A stretch of DNA of 64,000 nt from Georgenia_A wangjunii (GCF_036421915.1 NZ_JAZGOM010000002.1); one strand, 5' to 3'; counted from the stretch's first letter, positions 42,946 to 50,439 are shown. Translations and numbers: made by a program. The notes: generated by a model from the sequence alone, not told the origin.

Positions 42946-42958
42946 AGTGATCATCACT
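42946..42958 (+). promoter_or_regulatory. Palindrome in the NSS transporter leader
   Basis: AGTGAT and ATCACT form a perfect inverted repeat around one C, just downstream of the predicted transcription start. The position suits an operator, but the binding protein is unknown. Confidence 0.4.
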
Positions 42959-42970
42959 GCGGAGGCGTTC

Positions 42971-44530
42971 ATGAGGAAGACCCGCCAGTCCCCGACCGCG
43001 GCGCCCCCGGCGCGCGAGCAGTGGTCCAGCCAGTACGGCTTCCTCCTCGCCGCCATCGGCTCGGCGGTGGGCCTCGGCAACATCTGGCGCTTCCCCGGCG
43101 TGGCGTACGAGAACGGTGGGGGCGCGTTCCTCGTCCCGTACCTCGTCGCGCTGCTGACGGCGGGCATCCCGATCCTCCTCCTCGACTACGCCCTCGGTCA
43201 CCGGTACCGCGGGTCCGCCCCGACGGCGTTCCGGCGGCTCGGCAAGAGGTTCGAGGCCCTCGGGTGGTTCCAGGTGGCCATCGCGTTCGTCATCGCCACC
43301 TACTACACCGTCATCCTCGTGTGGGCCATCCGGTACGTCGGCTTCTCCGCGACCGAGGCCTGGGGCGACGACCCCCTCACCTTCTTCGTCGGTGACTTCC
43401 TCCAGGACGCCGGCGCCACGGTGACGACGGACGTCGTCGGGGGCATCTTCTGGCCGATGGTCGCGCTCTGGGCGGTCGCCCTCGGGGTCATGCTGCTCGG
43501 CGTGCGACGGGGGCTCGAGCTGGTCAACAAGATCGCCATCCCCCTCCTCGTCGTCCTCTTCGCCGCGCTCGTCGTGCGTGCGCTGTTCCTGCCCGGTGCC
43601 CTCGGCGGCCTCGACGCCTTCTTCACGCCGAACTGGTCGGCGCTCACCGACGGCCGCGTGTGGCTCGCCGCCTACGGCCAGATCTTCTTCTCCCTGTCGA
43701 TCGCCTTCGGGATCATGCTCACCTACTCGAGCTACTTGCCCCGGCGCGCCAACATCGCCCCCACGGGGCTCGTCGCGGCGTTCGCGAACTCGTCCTTCGA
43801 GCTCCTCGCCGGCATCGGCGTCTTCGCGACGCTCGGCTTCATGGCCGCCGCGCAGGGTGTGGGCTTCGCCGAGCTGCCCGGGATCACGGGGCCGATCCTC
43901 TCGTTCGTCACCTTCCCGCAGATCATCTCGGCGATGCCCGGGGGACCGATCTTCGGGATCCTCTTCTTCCTCTCCCTCACGCTCGCGGGGTTCACGTCGC
44001 TCATCTCGATCCTCCAGGTGCCCTCGGCGGCCGTGCAGGAGAAGTTCGGCCTGTCCCGCCGTGCGGCGACGCTCCTCGTCGTCGGGGGCGCCGCCGTCGT
44101 CTCCCTCACCCTCTACTCGACGACCTCGGGCCTCGCGGTGCTCGACACGGTGGACTACTTCACGAACAACTTCGGCGTCGTCGTCTCCGCGATCCTCATG
44201 GCTGTCCTCGTCACCTACGGCGCCCGCAAGCTCCCGGAGCTCAACGCCCACCTCAGCCTCGTGTCCTCGCTGCGGATCGGACGGTGGTGGCGGGTGCTCA
44301 TCGGGGTGGTCGTCCCGATCATGCTGGGGATCATGGTCGTCACCGCCCTCCGGACGAGGCTGTCCGAGCCGTACGAGGACTACCCGTGGACGTTCATCAA
44401 CATCGCCGGGTGGGGCACCCTCGGCCTCATGGTCGTCGTGGCGATCCTCCTCGCCAGCCTGCGGTGGCGCCGCCCCGTCGACGACTTCACGCCCGAACCT
44501 CTCCCGACGACGGAAGGACGCACGCGATGA
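42971..44530 (+). CDS. Sodium-dependent transporter, NSS/SNF family
   Basis: The 519-residue protein has about 12 transmembrane helices. It begins with the NSS hallmark IGSAVGLGNIWRFPGVAYENGGGAFL, which forms part of the Na+ and substrate sites in TM1. Bacterial members import amino acids. The tiny gene that follows encodes a MetS-type subunit, which points to methionine/alanine import by analogy with Corynebacterium MetPS; this is an inference. GGAGG lies five bases before the ATG at 42971. Longer open-frame starts have no family support. Confidence 0.92.
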   Translation: MRKTRQSPTAAPPAREQWSSQYGFLLAAIGSAVGLGNIWRFPGVAYENGGGAFLVPYLVALLTAGIPILLLDYALGHRYRGSAPTAFRRLGKRFEALGWFQVAIAFVIATYYTVILVWAIRYVGFSATEAWGDDPLTFFVGDFLQDAGATVTTDVVGGIFWPMVALWAVALGVMLLGVRRGLELVNKIAIPLLVVLFAALVVRALFLPGALGGLDAFFTPNWSALTDGRVWLAAYGQIFFSLSIAFGIMLTYSSYLPRRANIAPTGLVAAFANSSFELLAGIGVFATLGFMAAAQGVGFAELPGITGPILSFVTFPQIISAMPGGPIFGILFFLSLTLAGFTSLISILQVPSAAVQEKFGLSRRAATLLVVGGAAVVSLTLYSTTSGLAVLDTVDYFTNNFGVVVSAILMAVLVTYGARKLPELNAHLSLVSSLRIGRWWRVLIGVVVPIMLGIMVVTALRTRLSEPYEDYPWTFINIAGWGTLGLMVVVAILLASLRWRRPVDDFTPEPLPTTEGRTR

Positions 44531-44679
44531 GCGTCTCCGCGATCATCCTCATGCTCGCTGCCATGGTGATCCTGTGGGGAGGCCTGGCCGTGGCGACCGT
44601 CTACCTGCTCAAGCACCCGACGCCCTTCGACGCGGGCGGCGCCGACGACGGGCCCGGGCCGACCTCGGGCGGTGCGTAG
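44527..44679 (+). CDS. metS: Methionine/alanine importer small subunit (MetS family)
   Basis: This 50-residue protein is a single transmembrane helix (about 4-29, SAIILMLAAMVILWGGLAVA) followed by TVYLLKHPTPFD and a short Gly/Asp tail. This is the pattern of MetS-like small subunits of NSS transporters. Its ATG overlaps the transporter stop (ATGA), so the two are translated together. It is easily missed because of its size. The stop codon lies in the loop of a terminator hairpin. Confidence 0.85.
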   Translation: MSVSAIILMLAAMVILWGGLAVATVYLLKHPTPFDAGGADDGPGPTSGGA

Positions 44680-44691
44680 CCGCCCGAGGTC
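44661..44691. terminator. Bidirectional hairpin overlapping two convergent stop codons
   Basis: Perfect 12-base arms (44661-44672 GACCTCGGGCGG and 44680-44691) enclose a 7-base loop. The loop ends with the metS stop (44677-44679). The right arm reaches into the stop of the convergent DinB gene (44690-44692). Confidence 0.85.
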
Positions 44692-45280
44692 AGCTCTGCC
44701 GCGCGGCGTCCTCCGCGGCCTGCTGGACGCGGGCGCGGTAGCCGGCCCACCACGCGGGGTCGCTCGCGGGGAGGTTGTCGTTGCCGAGCCGCAGGCCGAC
44801 GGCGTCGTCGATGAGCTCGCGGACGATGTCCGCATGGCCCGCGTGCCGGTGTGTCTCGGCGATCATGTGCACGAGGATGCGCTGGAGCGTCGGTCGCTGG
44901 TTCTCCGGGCGCCACCAGGCCACGAGGCCCGTGTCCTCGAGCGCGAGGGCGTCGATGGTGGCATCGGTGTGCGCCCACGCCCGCCGGTAGAGGTCGACGA
45001 CGTCGTCGCGCGACTCCTCGGGGCGCGCCCACATGTCGACGTTCGGCTCGTCCGAGTCCATCCACGCCGGACGGCCGGGGAAGGGTCGGTCGAAGCTGAC
45101 GCCGAAGTAGTCGATCTCGCACGCGGCGACGTGCTTGACGAGTCCGAGGAGGTTCGTGCCGGTCGGAGTCAGGGGGCGGCGGGCGTCGTACTCCGAGAGG
45201 TCGGCTAGCTTCCACAGCAGCGCTTCGCGGGCCTCCTGGAGGTAGTGGTGGAGGACGGCCTTGGGATCGGTGCGCGGCAT
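44690..45280 (-). CDS. DinB-family (DUF664) protein
   Basis: The 196-residue protein is a predicted four-helix bundle with typical DUF664/DinB segments: LLWKLADLSEYDARRPLTPTGTNLLGLVKHVA (first His ligand), IDYFGVSFDRPFPG, and LVHMIAETHRHAGHADIVRELID (further His ligands). Relatives include metal-dependent transferases that use bacillithiol or mycothiol; a thiol-dependent role is possible but not shown. CACGCT and six bases precede the ATG at 45280, again a near-leaderless arrangement. Confidence 0.87.
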   Translation of the reverse strand: MPRTDPKAVLHHYLQEAREALLWKLADLSEYDARRPLTPTGTNLLGLVKHVAACEIDYFGVSFDRPFPGRPAWMDSDEPNVDMWARPEESRDDVVDLYRRAWAHTDATIDALALEDTGLVAWWRPENQRPTLQRILVHMIAETHRHAGHADIVRELIDDAVGLRLGNDNLPASDPAWWAGYRARVQQAAEDAARQS

Positions 45281-45335
45281 GCCGTCAGCGTGCCACCGGG
45301 CACCGGTACGGGAAAGGTTCGCGGGCCGGCCATCG

Positions 45336-45400
45336 CCTTGAGGTGGTCAGATCAACCCTCCAGCCTTGATGTGTCACGCTCAAGGCTGTACCCTTGAGAC
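45336..45400 (+). promoter_or_regulatory. Promoter and nested CCTTGA palindromes of the SatD-like gene
   Basis: The -35 TTGATG (45366-45371) and -10 TACCCT (45389-45394) are 17 bases apart, and the ATG follows six bases later. Palindrome 1 (AGCCTTGA 45362-45369, TCAAGGCT 45380-45387) covers the -35. Palindrome 2 (CTCAAG 45379-45384, CTTGAG 45393-45398) covers the -10. A further CCTTGA half-site lies at 45336-45341. Confidence 0.65.
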
Positions 45401-46054
45401 ATGTTCGTCCTCACTGCCGACCAGCAGTCGAGCCGCACCCGCGGCGACGACGTCCCCGCGTTGCTCGCCGCCATCGACGCCTGGGCGCGCGCGCGCCCAC
45501 GTTCGCCGTTCGTCCTCGGACCCGAACGGACCGTGGGGGACGAGATCCAGGCCGCCCTCGAGGACCCCACCGCGGTCGTCAGCCTGGCCCTTCACATCCA
45601 GCGCATCGGTGGGTGGAGCGTGGGCATCGGTGCCGGGGCCGTCGACGTGCCGCTCGCCGCGACGAGCCGCGCAAGCTCGGGGGAGGCATTCATCCATGCA
45701 CGGACCGCCGTCGAGCGCGCGCGCGGGCGCACGGTCCCGGTGCCACTCGCCGTCGAGGGGATGCGGGCCGAGCGGGCCGGTGAGGCCGAGGCGCTCCTCC
45801 AGATCCTCGTCGGCGTGCAGAACCGCCGTACCGCCGCGGGCTGGGAGGTCATCGACCGGCTCGCCACCGGCGCCACGCAGCGCGCGATCGCCGCCGATCT
45901 CGGGATCAGCGAGCAGGCCGTGAGTCAGCGGCTGCGCACCGCCATGTGGGAGGAGCAGGAGCGGCTCCACCCCCTCGCCGCGCGGCTGGTCGCCGAGGCG
46001 GCGGGGGACGCGGGCGCCGCTGGCGGACCCCCTGCACGCACCGGTACCCCGTAG
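45401..46054 (+). CDS. SatD-like protein with C-terminal helix-turn-helix
   Basis: The N-terminal part of this 217-residue protein (about 1-120) matches the SatD pattern: an opening beta strand with Asp (MFVLTADQQSSR), then FERTVGDEIQA-like PERTVGDEIQAAL, WSVGIGAGAVDVPL and GEAFIHARTAVERA. The C-terminal part (about 140-190) is a helix-turn-helix of the sigma-4/LuxR kind (ATQRAIAADLGISEQAVSQRL). The order of acidic motifs recalls class III nucleotidyl cyclase folds, which is an inference. SatD is known from an acid-tolerance locus of Streptococcus mutans, but its biochemical role is unclear. The palindromes over its promoter suggest autoregulation. A membrane-protein gene lies 113 bases downstream with its own promoter. 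Confidence 0.65.
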   Translation: MFVLTADQQSSRTRGDDVPALLAAIDAWARARPRSPFVLGPERTVGDEIQAALEDPTAVVSLALHIQRIGGWSVGIGAGAVDVPLAATSRASSGEAFIHARTAVERARGRTVPVPLAVEGMRAERAGEAEALLQILVGVQNRRTAAGWEVIDRLATGATQRAIAADLGISEQAVSQRLRTAMWEEQERLHPLAARLVAEAAGDAGAAGGPPARTGTP

Positions 46055-46155
46055 GCGGGCAACGGCGGACGACGGCGGGTGAGACGACGGCGGTCCGTGG
46101 GTGCGGACCGACCGGCATGACAGCGGGCGTCCGCCCGCGTGTCCGCCCGTGCCGC

Positions 46156-46167
46156 TAGGGTCCGGGT
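46156..46167 (+). promoter_or_regulatory. Leaderless-type -10 of the small membrane-protein gene
   Basis: TAGGGT at 46156-46161 is followed by six bases and the GTG at 46168. Confidence 0.5.
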
Positions 46168-46551
46168 GTGGACCTCGACCTCACCTGGGCGGCCGTCGGC
46201 GTCGTCGTCGCTGCCCTCGCCCTCTCGGTCCTCGTGGGACGCCCGATCGCGTGGTTCGTCCTCGCCAGGGTGGCTCGCGAGGCGCCCTCCGGCGGAGTCC
46301 TGCGCGGCGGCGCCTGGATCGGCATGCTCGAGCGGCTCGTCATCACGGGCTCGATCATCGCCGGCTTCCCCGAGGGCATCGCCGTCGTCCTCGCCATCAA
46401 GGGCCTGGGCCGGTACCCCGAGCTGCGGGAGGCGCACCCGGACAAGCGCAGCCCTGCCGCGGAGCGCTTCATCATCGGCACGCTCGTCTCGTTCGCGTGG
46501 TCCGGGGCCTGCGGCGCGGTGGGAGTCGTGGTGCTCCACGCGTTACCCTGA
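46168..46551 (+). CDS. Small multi-spanning membrane protein, unknown function
   Basis: The 127-residue protein has about three transmembrane segments (about 6-32, 52-78 and 102-126). A conserved-looking ERLVITGSIIAGFPEGIAVVLAIKGLGRYPEL stretch lies between the first two, and ERFIIGTLVSFAWSGACG comes before the last. Similar proteins occur beside SatD-like genes in actinobacteria as far as I can recall, so the pair may work together. No catalytic motif is visible. The GTG start is supported by the TANNNT-N6 spacing. Confidence 0.75.
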   Translation: MDLDLTWAAVGVVVAALALSVLVGRPIAWFVLARVAREAPSGGVLRGGAWIGMLERLVITGSIIAGFPEGIAVVLAIKGLGRYPELREAHPDKRSPAAERFIIGTLVSFAWSGACGAVGVVVLHALP

Positions 46552-46609
46552 GTGCCGCTCTCCCCGCGCCCAGCGCGCTCCGACGCTCCCGATACGCAAG
46601 GACGAACAC

Positions 46610-47173
46610 GTGGCTTCGACGAACGACCTCAAGAACGGCATGGTGCTCAACATCGACGGACAGCTGTGGTCCGTCGTCGAGTTCCAGCACGTCAAGCCCG
46701 GCAAGGGGCCCGCCTTCGTCCGCACCAAGCTCAAGAACGTCCTGTCCGGCAAGAACGTCGACAAGACCTTCAACGCGGGCGTCAAGGTCGAGACGGCCAC
46801 CGTCGACAAGCGCGACATGCAGTACCTGTACAAGGACGGCACGGACTTCGTGTTCATGGACGCCTCCACGTACGAGCAGATCTCCATCCCCGAGGAGACG
46901 GTCGGGAACGTCGCCAACTTCATGCTCGAGAACCAGGACGCCATGGTCGCCATGCACGACGGCGCGGTTCTCTACGTCGAGCTCCCCGCGTCGGTGACGA
47001 TGGAGATCACGTACACCGAGCCCGGTCTCCAGGGCGACCGCTCCTCGGCGGGCACGAAGCCGGCGACGATCGCCACCGGCCACCAGATCCAGGTCCCGCT
47101 CTTCCTCGAGACGGGCACCAAGGTCAAGGTCGACACGCGCACCGGGGACTACCTCGGTCGCGTCAACGACTGA
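46610..47173 (+). CDS. efp: Translation elongation factor P
   Basis: EF-P relieves ribosome stalling at polyproline stretches. The 187-residue protein has the KOW-like N-domain with the tip loop KPGKGPAFVRTKLKNVLSG (Lys32) and the C-terminal signature ITYTEPGLQGDRSSAGTKPATIATG. The PGKGPAF loop is typical of actinobacteria, where the Lys is thought to work unmodified. AAGGA at 46598-46602 precedes the GTG at 46610. TACCCT at 46544-46549 may be its -10. Confidence 0.97.
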   Translation: MASTNDLKNGMVLNIDGQLWSVVEFQHVKPGKGPAFVRTKLKNVLSGKNVDKTFNAGVKVETATVDKRDMQYLYKDGTDFVFMDASTYEQISIPEETVGNVANFMLENQDAMVAMHDGAVLYVELPASVTMEITYTEPGLQGDRSSAGTKPATIATGHQIQVPLFLETGTKVKVDTRTGDYLGRVND

Positions 47174-47174
47174 C

Positions 47175-47606
47175 GTGTCAGCCCGCAGCAAGGCTCGTAC
47201 CCGCGCGGTCGACCTCCTCTACGAGGCCGACCAGCGCGGGCGCGACGGCGCGCCGATCGACCTCTTCGAGCTCGTCGTCGAGCGCATGCGCGTGACCGCC
47301 GCCCAGACGGCGCTTCCGCAGTACTCGGTCGAGATCGTCGAGGGCGTCGCCACACACCAGGCACACATCGACGAGCTCCTGAGCACGTACTCGCACGGGT
47401 GGACGCTCGAGCGGATGCCTGCGGTGGACCGCGCGATCCTGCGTCTCGGCGCGTGGGAGCTCCTCTACAACGACGACGTGCCGGACTCCGTCGCCGTCGA
47501 CGAGGCGGTCGCCCTCGCGAGCAAGCTCTCCACCGACGAGTCGCCGGCCTTCATCAACGGCCTTCTCGGCCGTCTGCTCGAGCTCAAGCCGACCATCCTC
47601 GGCTGA
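47175..47606 (+). CDS. nusB: Transcription antitermination protein NusB
   Basis: The 143-residue all-helical protein binds boxA RNA with NusE (S10) in rRNA antitermination. It has the family signatures ARTRAVDLLYEADQRG, MPAVDRAILRLGAWELL and FINGLLGRL. It starts two bases after efp and is co-transcribed with it. Confidence 0.95.
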   Translation: MSARSKARTRAVDLLYEADQRGRDGAPIDLFELVVERMRVTAAQTALPQYSVEIVEGVATHQAHIDELLSTYSHGWTLERMPAVDRAILRLGAWELLYNDDVPDSVAVDEAVALASKLSTDESPAFINGLLGRLLELKPTILG

Positions 47607-47673
47607 GCGCGGGCGTCGACGCGTCGTCGAGGGCTGACGCGCGAAGGCCACGGAGCTGGTGCAGGATGGCGCG

Positions 47674-48198
47674 ATGAGCAGCCCTGACGACCTTGTCGAC
47701 CGCGCCACCGACCTCACCGACGCCCTCGCCGCCGAGCTCGACGACTCCGACCGTCGGGTCTCGGTCGCCGAGTCGCTCACGAGCGGGAAGATCGCCGTCC
47801 ACCTCGGCGCCGCCGGTGGATCCTCCGGCTGGTTCGCCGGGGGAGTCGTCGCCTACAACAGCGACGTCAAGTACGACGTCCTCGGCGTGCGGCGCGGCCC
47901 GGTCGTCTCCGCCGTCGCCGCGGAGCAGATGGCGACGGGCGTGGCCACGTTGCTCGGCACGGAGATCGCCGTCGCGGTGACGGGCGTGGGCGGACCGGAG
48001 GAGCAGGAGGGCCAGCCCGTCGGCACCGTCTTCATCGGCGTCCACGACGAGGGCACGTGCACCGCGGAGGAGCACCACTTCGAGGGAGACGCCGAGGACA
48101 TCCTCGCCGCGACGACGGTCCGCGCCCTCGAGCTGCTCCTCACGTGCGTGCGCGCGCGCGAGGGCAGCGCCGCCGGAGCGGCCCACGGCAAACGCTGA
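47674..48198 (+). CDS. CinA-family nicotinamide-nucleotide amidohydrolase
   Basis: The 174-residue protein is the stand-alone C-terminal CinA domain, equivalent to PncC. It carries VAESLTSGKIA, GSSGWFAGGVVAYN, and VTGVGGPEEQEGQPVGTVFIG. PncC-type enzymes deamidate NMN to NaMN in NAD salvage. The usual N-terminal MoaB-like CinA domain is absent. The ATG at 47674 is preferred to the GTG at 47659, because CAGGAT lies six bases upstream and the extra residues are not conserved. Confidence 0.88.
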   Translation: MSSPDDLVDRATDLTDALAAELDDSDRRVSVAESLTSGKIAVHLGAAGGSSGWFAGGVVAYNSDVKYDVLGVRRGPVVSAVAAEQMATGVATLLGTEIAVAVTGVGGPEEQEGQPVGTVFIGVHDEGTCTAEEHHFEGDAEDILAATTVRALELLLTCVRAREGSAAGAAHGKR

Positions 48199-48227
48199 CG
48201 CCCGGTGCCGGCACGCGAGCCGAGCTG

Positions 48228-48827
48228 ATGCAGACCTTCCTGCCGTACGCCGACTTCGGGGCCACCGCGCGGGCACTCGACACCAAGCGCCTGGGCAAGC
48301 AGCGCGTCGAGGTCATCCAGGTCGTCCGCGCCCTGACGTGGCCCGACTACGGCTGGAAGTCCCATCCGGCGGTGCTCATGTGGAAGGGCTTCGAGGAGGC
48401 GCTCGGCCGGTACGGGCTGACCATGTGCGAGACCTGGATCGAGCGGGGGTTCGGCGACACGTGCGCGGGGACGATCGCCGCGGACCTCGCCGCCGCGGGC
48501 GTGCCGACGATCCGGGACGTCGCCGCCCTCGAGGCGGCGGGCGGCCTGCCGACCTGGCTCTCCGAGCCGGCGCTGCACCTCAGCCACCGGTCGAACCTCC
48601 TCCGCAAGGACCCCGAGTACTACCGGCCGCTCTTCCCCGACGTCCCCGACGACCTCCCCTACTGGTGGCCCGTCCGGTCGCCGGCCGTCCTGGCGCGAGA
48701 GCGCCGCAAGCAGGAGAGCCCCAGGAGACATCGCGCGCGATCCGGGGCTGTGGCGGGCACGGAACCGCCCGCTCGCCCGGTCGGAACGGACGGGCCAAGG
48801 CTCGCTGAGGACCCCACAACGTCCTAG
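48228..48827 (+). CDS. MSMEG_6728-family protein related to pyrimidine-dimer DNA glycosylase
   Basis: The 199-residue protein begins MQTFLPYADFGATARALD and contains DTKRLGKQRVEVIQVVRAL and WKSHPAVLMWKGFEEAL. These match the Pyr_excise family, whose name comes from phage T4 endonuclease V. A DNA-repair function is likely but not demonstrated for the actinobacterial branch. The C-terminal 40 residues are Arg/Pro-rich and unconserved. The ATG at 48228 is the family start; upstream open frame overlaps the CinA-type gene. Its stop is 13 bases from the convergent secreted-protein gene. Confidence 0.82.
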   Translation: MQTFLPYADFGATARALDTKRLGKQRVEVIQVVRALTWPDYGWKSHPAVLMWKGFEEALGRYGLTMCETWIERGFGDTCAGTIAADLAAAGVPTIRDVAALEAAGGLPTWLSEPALHLSHRSNLLRKDPEYYRPLFPDVPDDLPYWWPVRSPAVLARERRKQESPRRHRARSGAVAGTEPPARPVGTDGPRLAEDPTTS

Positions 48828-48840
48828 GGCACGGGGGTCG

Positions 48841-50409
48841 CTAGCCTCCCGTCGTCGAGAAGTGCTGGTAGTCCTTGGGCGATGCCCAGGTCCCGCCCCA
48901 GACCCAGCCGCGAGCCCCGAAGGCTCTCACGGTGGCGTCACCGGCACGGATCATGCCCGTGCCGGGTCCGTCCCGGTCGAGGTAGGCGGCCCCGCCCGGC
49001 GGTGCCACGTACGAACCGGCTACGTACGGGTTGACGAGGGGGTTGACGTCGATGGCGCGCCCGTAGGCGTGCTCGGACCAGGCGGCACCGCCGGTCACCG
49101 CCCGGCAGTTGAAGGCGCTCGTGTTGTTCGCCGCCATGCTCGCGTCGTCATCGCCTCCGAACGCCTCCACCGGAGCCATCCGCGCGATGGGGAACCGCGC
49201 TGCGTACAGGTCCCGCATGACCGCCTCGACGGATGCGGTGAGGTGCGCCGCGACGACCAGTCGACCGGTGCGGACGCTCCCGTCGTAGCCCCAGTGGGTG
49301 ACGTCGATCGCGCGCAGGTGGGCGGGGGCCACGGGGCAGCCCGGGCGCCATGACGCATGAAGGTCCGCGGCACTCACCGTGGTCACCGTCGCGCGGAAGG
49401 GCGGCGGCCCACCGAGCGCCTCGTTCGCCGATCCGAGGGCGTCCATGACGTGCCACCCGTGGCCCACGCGGACGGGCGCGAGCCACCCGCCGGAGCCGTT
49501 GCCGGGGTAGAGCCACAGCACTCCGGTCGACGCGTGCCGGGCGAGGACGTCTGCCGCGCGGTCGCCGTCGAAGTCACCCGTGCCGACGATGGCGTCCATG
49601 ACCTCCCAGCCGGTGCCGACCCGCGCGCGCGGGAGCCATCCGCCGGAGCCGTTGCCCGGGTAGAGCCACAGCTCACCGGTCGACGCCTGCCGCGCGAGGA
49701 GGTCGACCGGCCCGTCGCCGTCGAAGTCGCCGGGCCCGACGAGCGTGTCCATGCCGTTCCAGCCGGTGCCGACCCGCGCGCGCGGGAGCCACCCGCCGGA
49801 GCCGTTGCCGGGATAGAGCCAGAGCGATCCGGTCGCGGCCTCGCGGGCCAGGACGTCCGCCCGCCCGTCGCCGTCGAGATCCCCCGGCCCGACGACGGCG
49901 CTCATGCTGCTCCAGCCGTGGCCCACCCGGACGCGCGCGGCGAGCCCGCCGGCGCCCGTGCCGCGGTAGAGCCACAGGTACCCCGTGGCCGCCTCCCGGG
50001 CGAGGACGTCGACCCGCCCGTCGCCGTCGAGGTCGCCGACGGTGTCGAGGACGTCCATGCCGCCCCAGCCGTGGCCGATGCGGACCCGCGGGTGCCACCC
50101 GCCCGTGCCGTTGCCGGGGTAGAGCCACAGGTAGGACGTCGCGGCCTCGCGCGCGACGACGTCGTTGCGCCCGTCGCCGTCGAGGTCGTCCTGGTGGGCG
50201 ACGATGCTCACCCAGGAGACCGTGCGGCCGGGCATCGTCACGGACGCCGCGGGGGCGGCGGCGACGAGGACAAGGGCCAGCGTGGACACGGCTCCGAGCA
50301 GGGCGACCAGGATCCGTCGGACGACCGGATCCCGAGACCGCCGCGCGGTCGCGACATCGTGCGTATCCACGTTCGCACTCCCAGTTCCAGACGGCAGGCG
50401 CTCGCTCAC
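48841..50409 (-). CDS. Secreted FG-GAP repeat protein with M15-family peptidase domain
   Basis: The 522-residue protein has a signal or anchor segment at about 32-55 (ILVALLGAVSTLALVLVAAAP). Five FG-GAP/VCBS repeats of 51 residues (about 66-325; each with DxDGDGxxDVLAR and LWLYPGNGSGG) form part of a beta-propeller. A C-terminal M15-like domain (about 345-522) has the metal motif WSEHAYGRAIDVNP and the last ligand in KDYQHFS. M15 enzymes cleave D-Ala-containing peptidoglycan cross-links or stems, so this is probably a cell-surface wall hydrolase. The GTG at 50409 has GGAGGAG six bases upstream, but that site is paired in a hairpin. pyrR is divergent. Confidence 0.85.
   Translation of the reverse strand: MSERLPSGTGSANVDTHDVATARRSRDPVVRRILVALLGAVSTLALVLVAAAPAASVTMPGRTVSWVSIVAHQDDLDGDGRNDVVAREAATSYLWLYPGNGTGGWHPRVRIGHGWGGMDVLDTVGDLDGDGRVDVLAREAATGYLWLYRGTGAGGLAARVRVGHGWSSMSAVVGPGDLDGDGRADVLAREAATGSLWLYPGNGSGGWLPRARVGTGWNGMDTLVGPGDFDGDGPVDLLARQASTGELWLYPGNGSGGWLPRARVGTGWEVMDAIVGTGDFDGDRAADVLARHASTGVLWLYPGNGSGGWLAPVRVGHGWHVMDALGSANEALGGPPPFRATVTTVSAADLHASWRPGCPVAPAHLRAIDVTHWGYDGSVRTGRLVVAAHLTASVEAVMRDLYAARFPIARMAPVEAFGGDDDASMAANNTSAFNCRAVTGGAAWSEHAYGRAIDVNPLVNPYVAGSYVAPPGGAAYLDRDGPGTGMIRAGDATVRAFGARGWVWGGTWASPKDYQHFSTTGG
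49491..50143 (-). repeat. Five 153-bp tandem repeats encoding the FG-GAP units
   Basis: A segment reading GGAGCCGTTGCCGGGGTAGA or close variants recurs about every 153 bases on the plus strand (near 49491, 49644, 49797, 49950 and 50103). This matches 51-residue protein repeats. The third and fourth units from the window's left are the most diverged in spacing sequence. Confidence 0.8.
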
Positions 50410-50415
50410 CTCAGT

Positions 50416-50439
50416 CTCCTCCGGCCCGGCACGGAGGAG
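50416..50439 (-). promoter_or_regulatory. Hairpin sequestering the ribosome-binding site of the M15 gene
   Basis: On the transcribed strand CTCCTCCG (50439-50432) can pair perfectly with CGGAGGAG (50423-50416) across an 8-base loop. The second arm contains the Shine-Dalgarno sequence of the gene starting at 50409. Folding would block ribosome binding. Confidence 0.6.
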
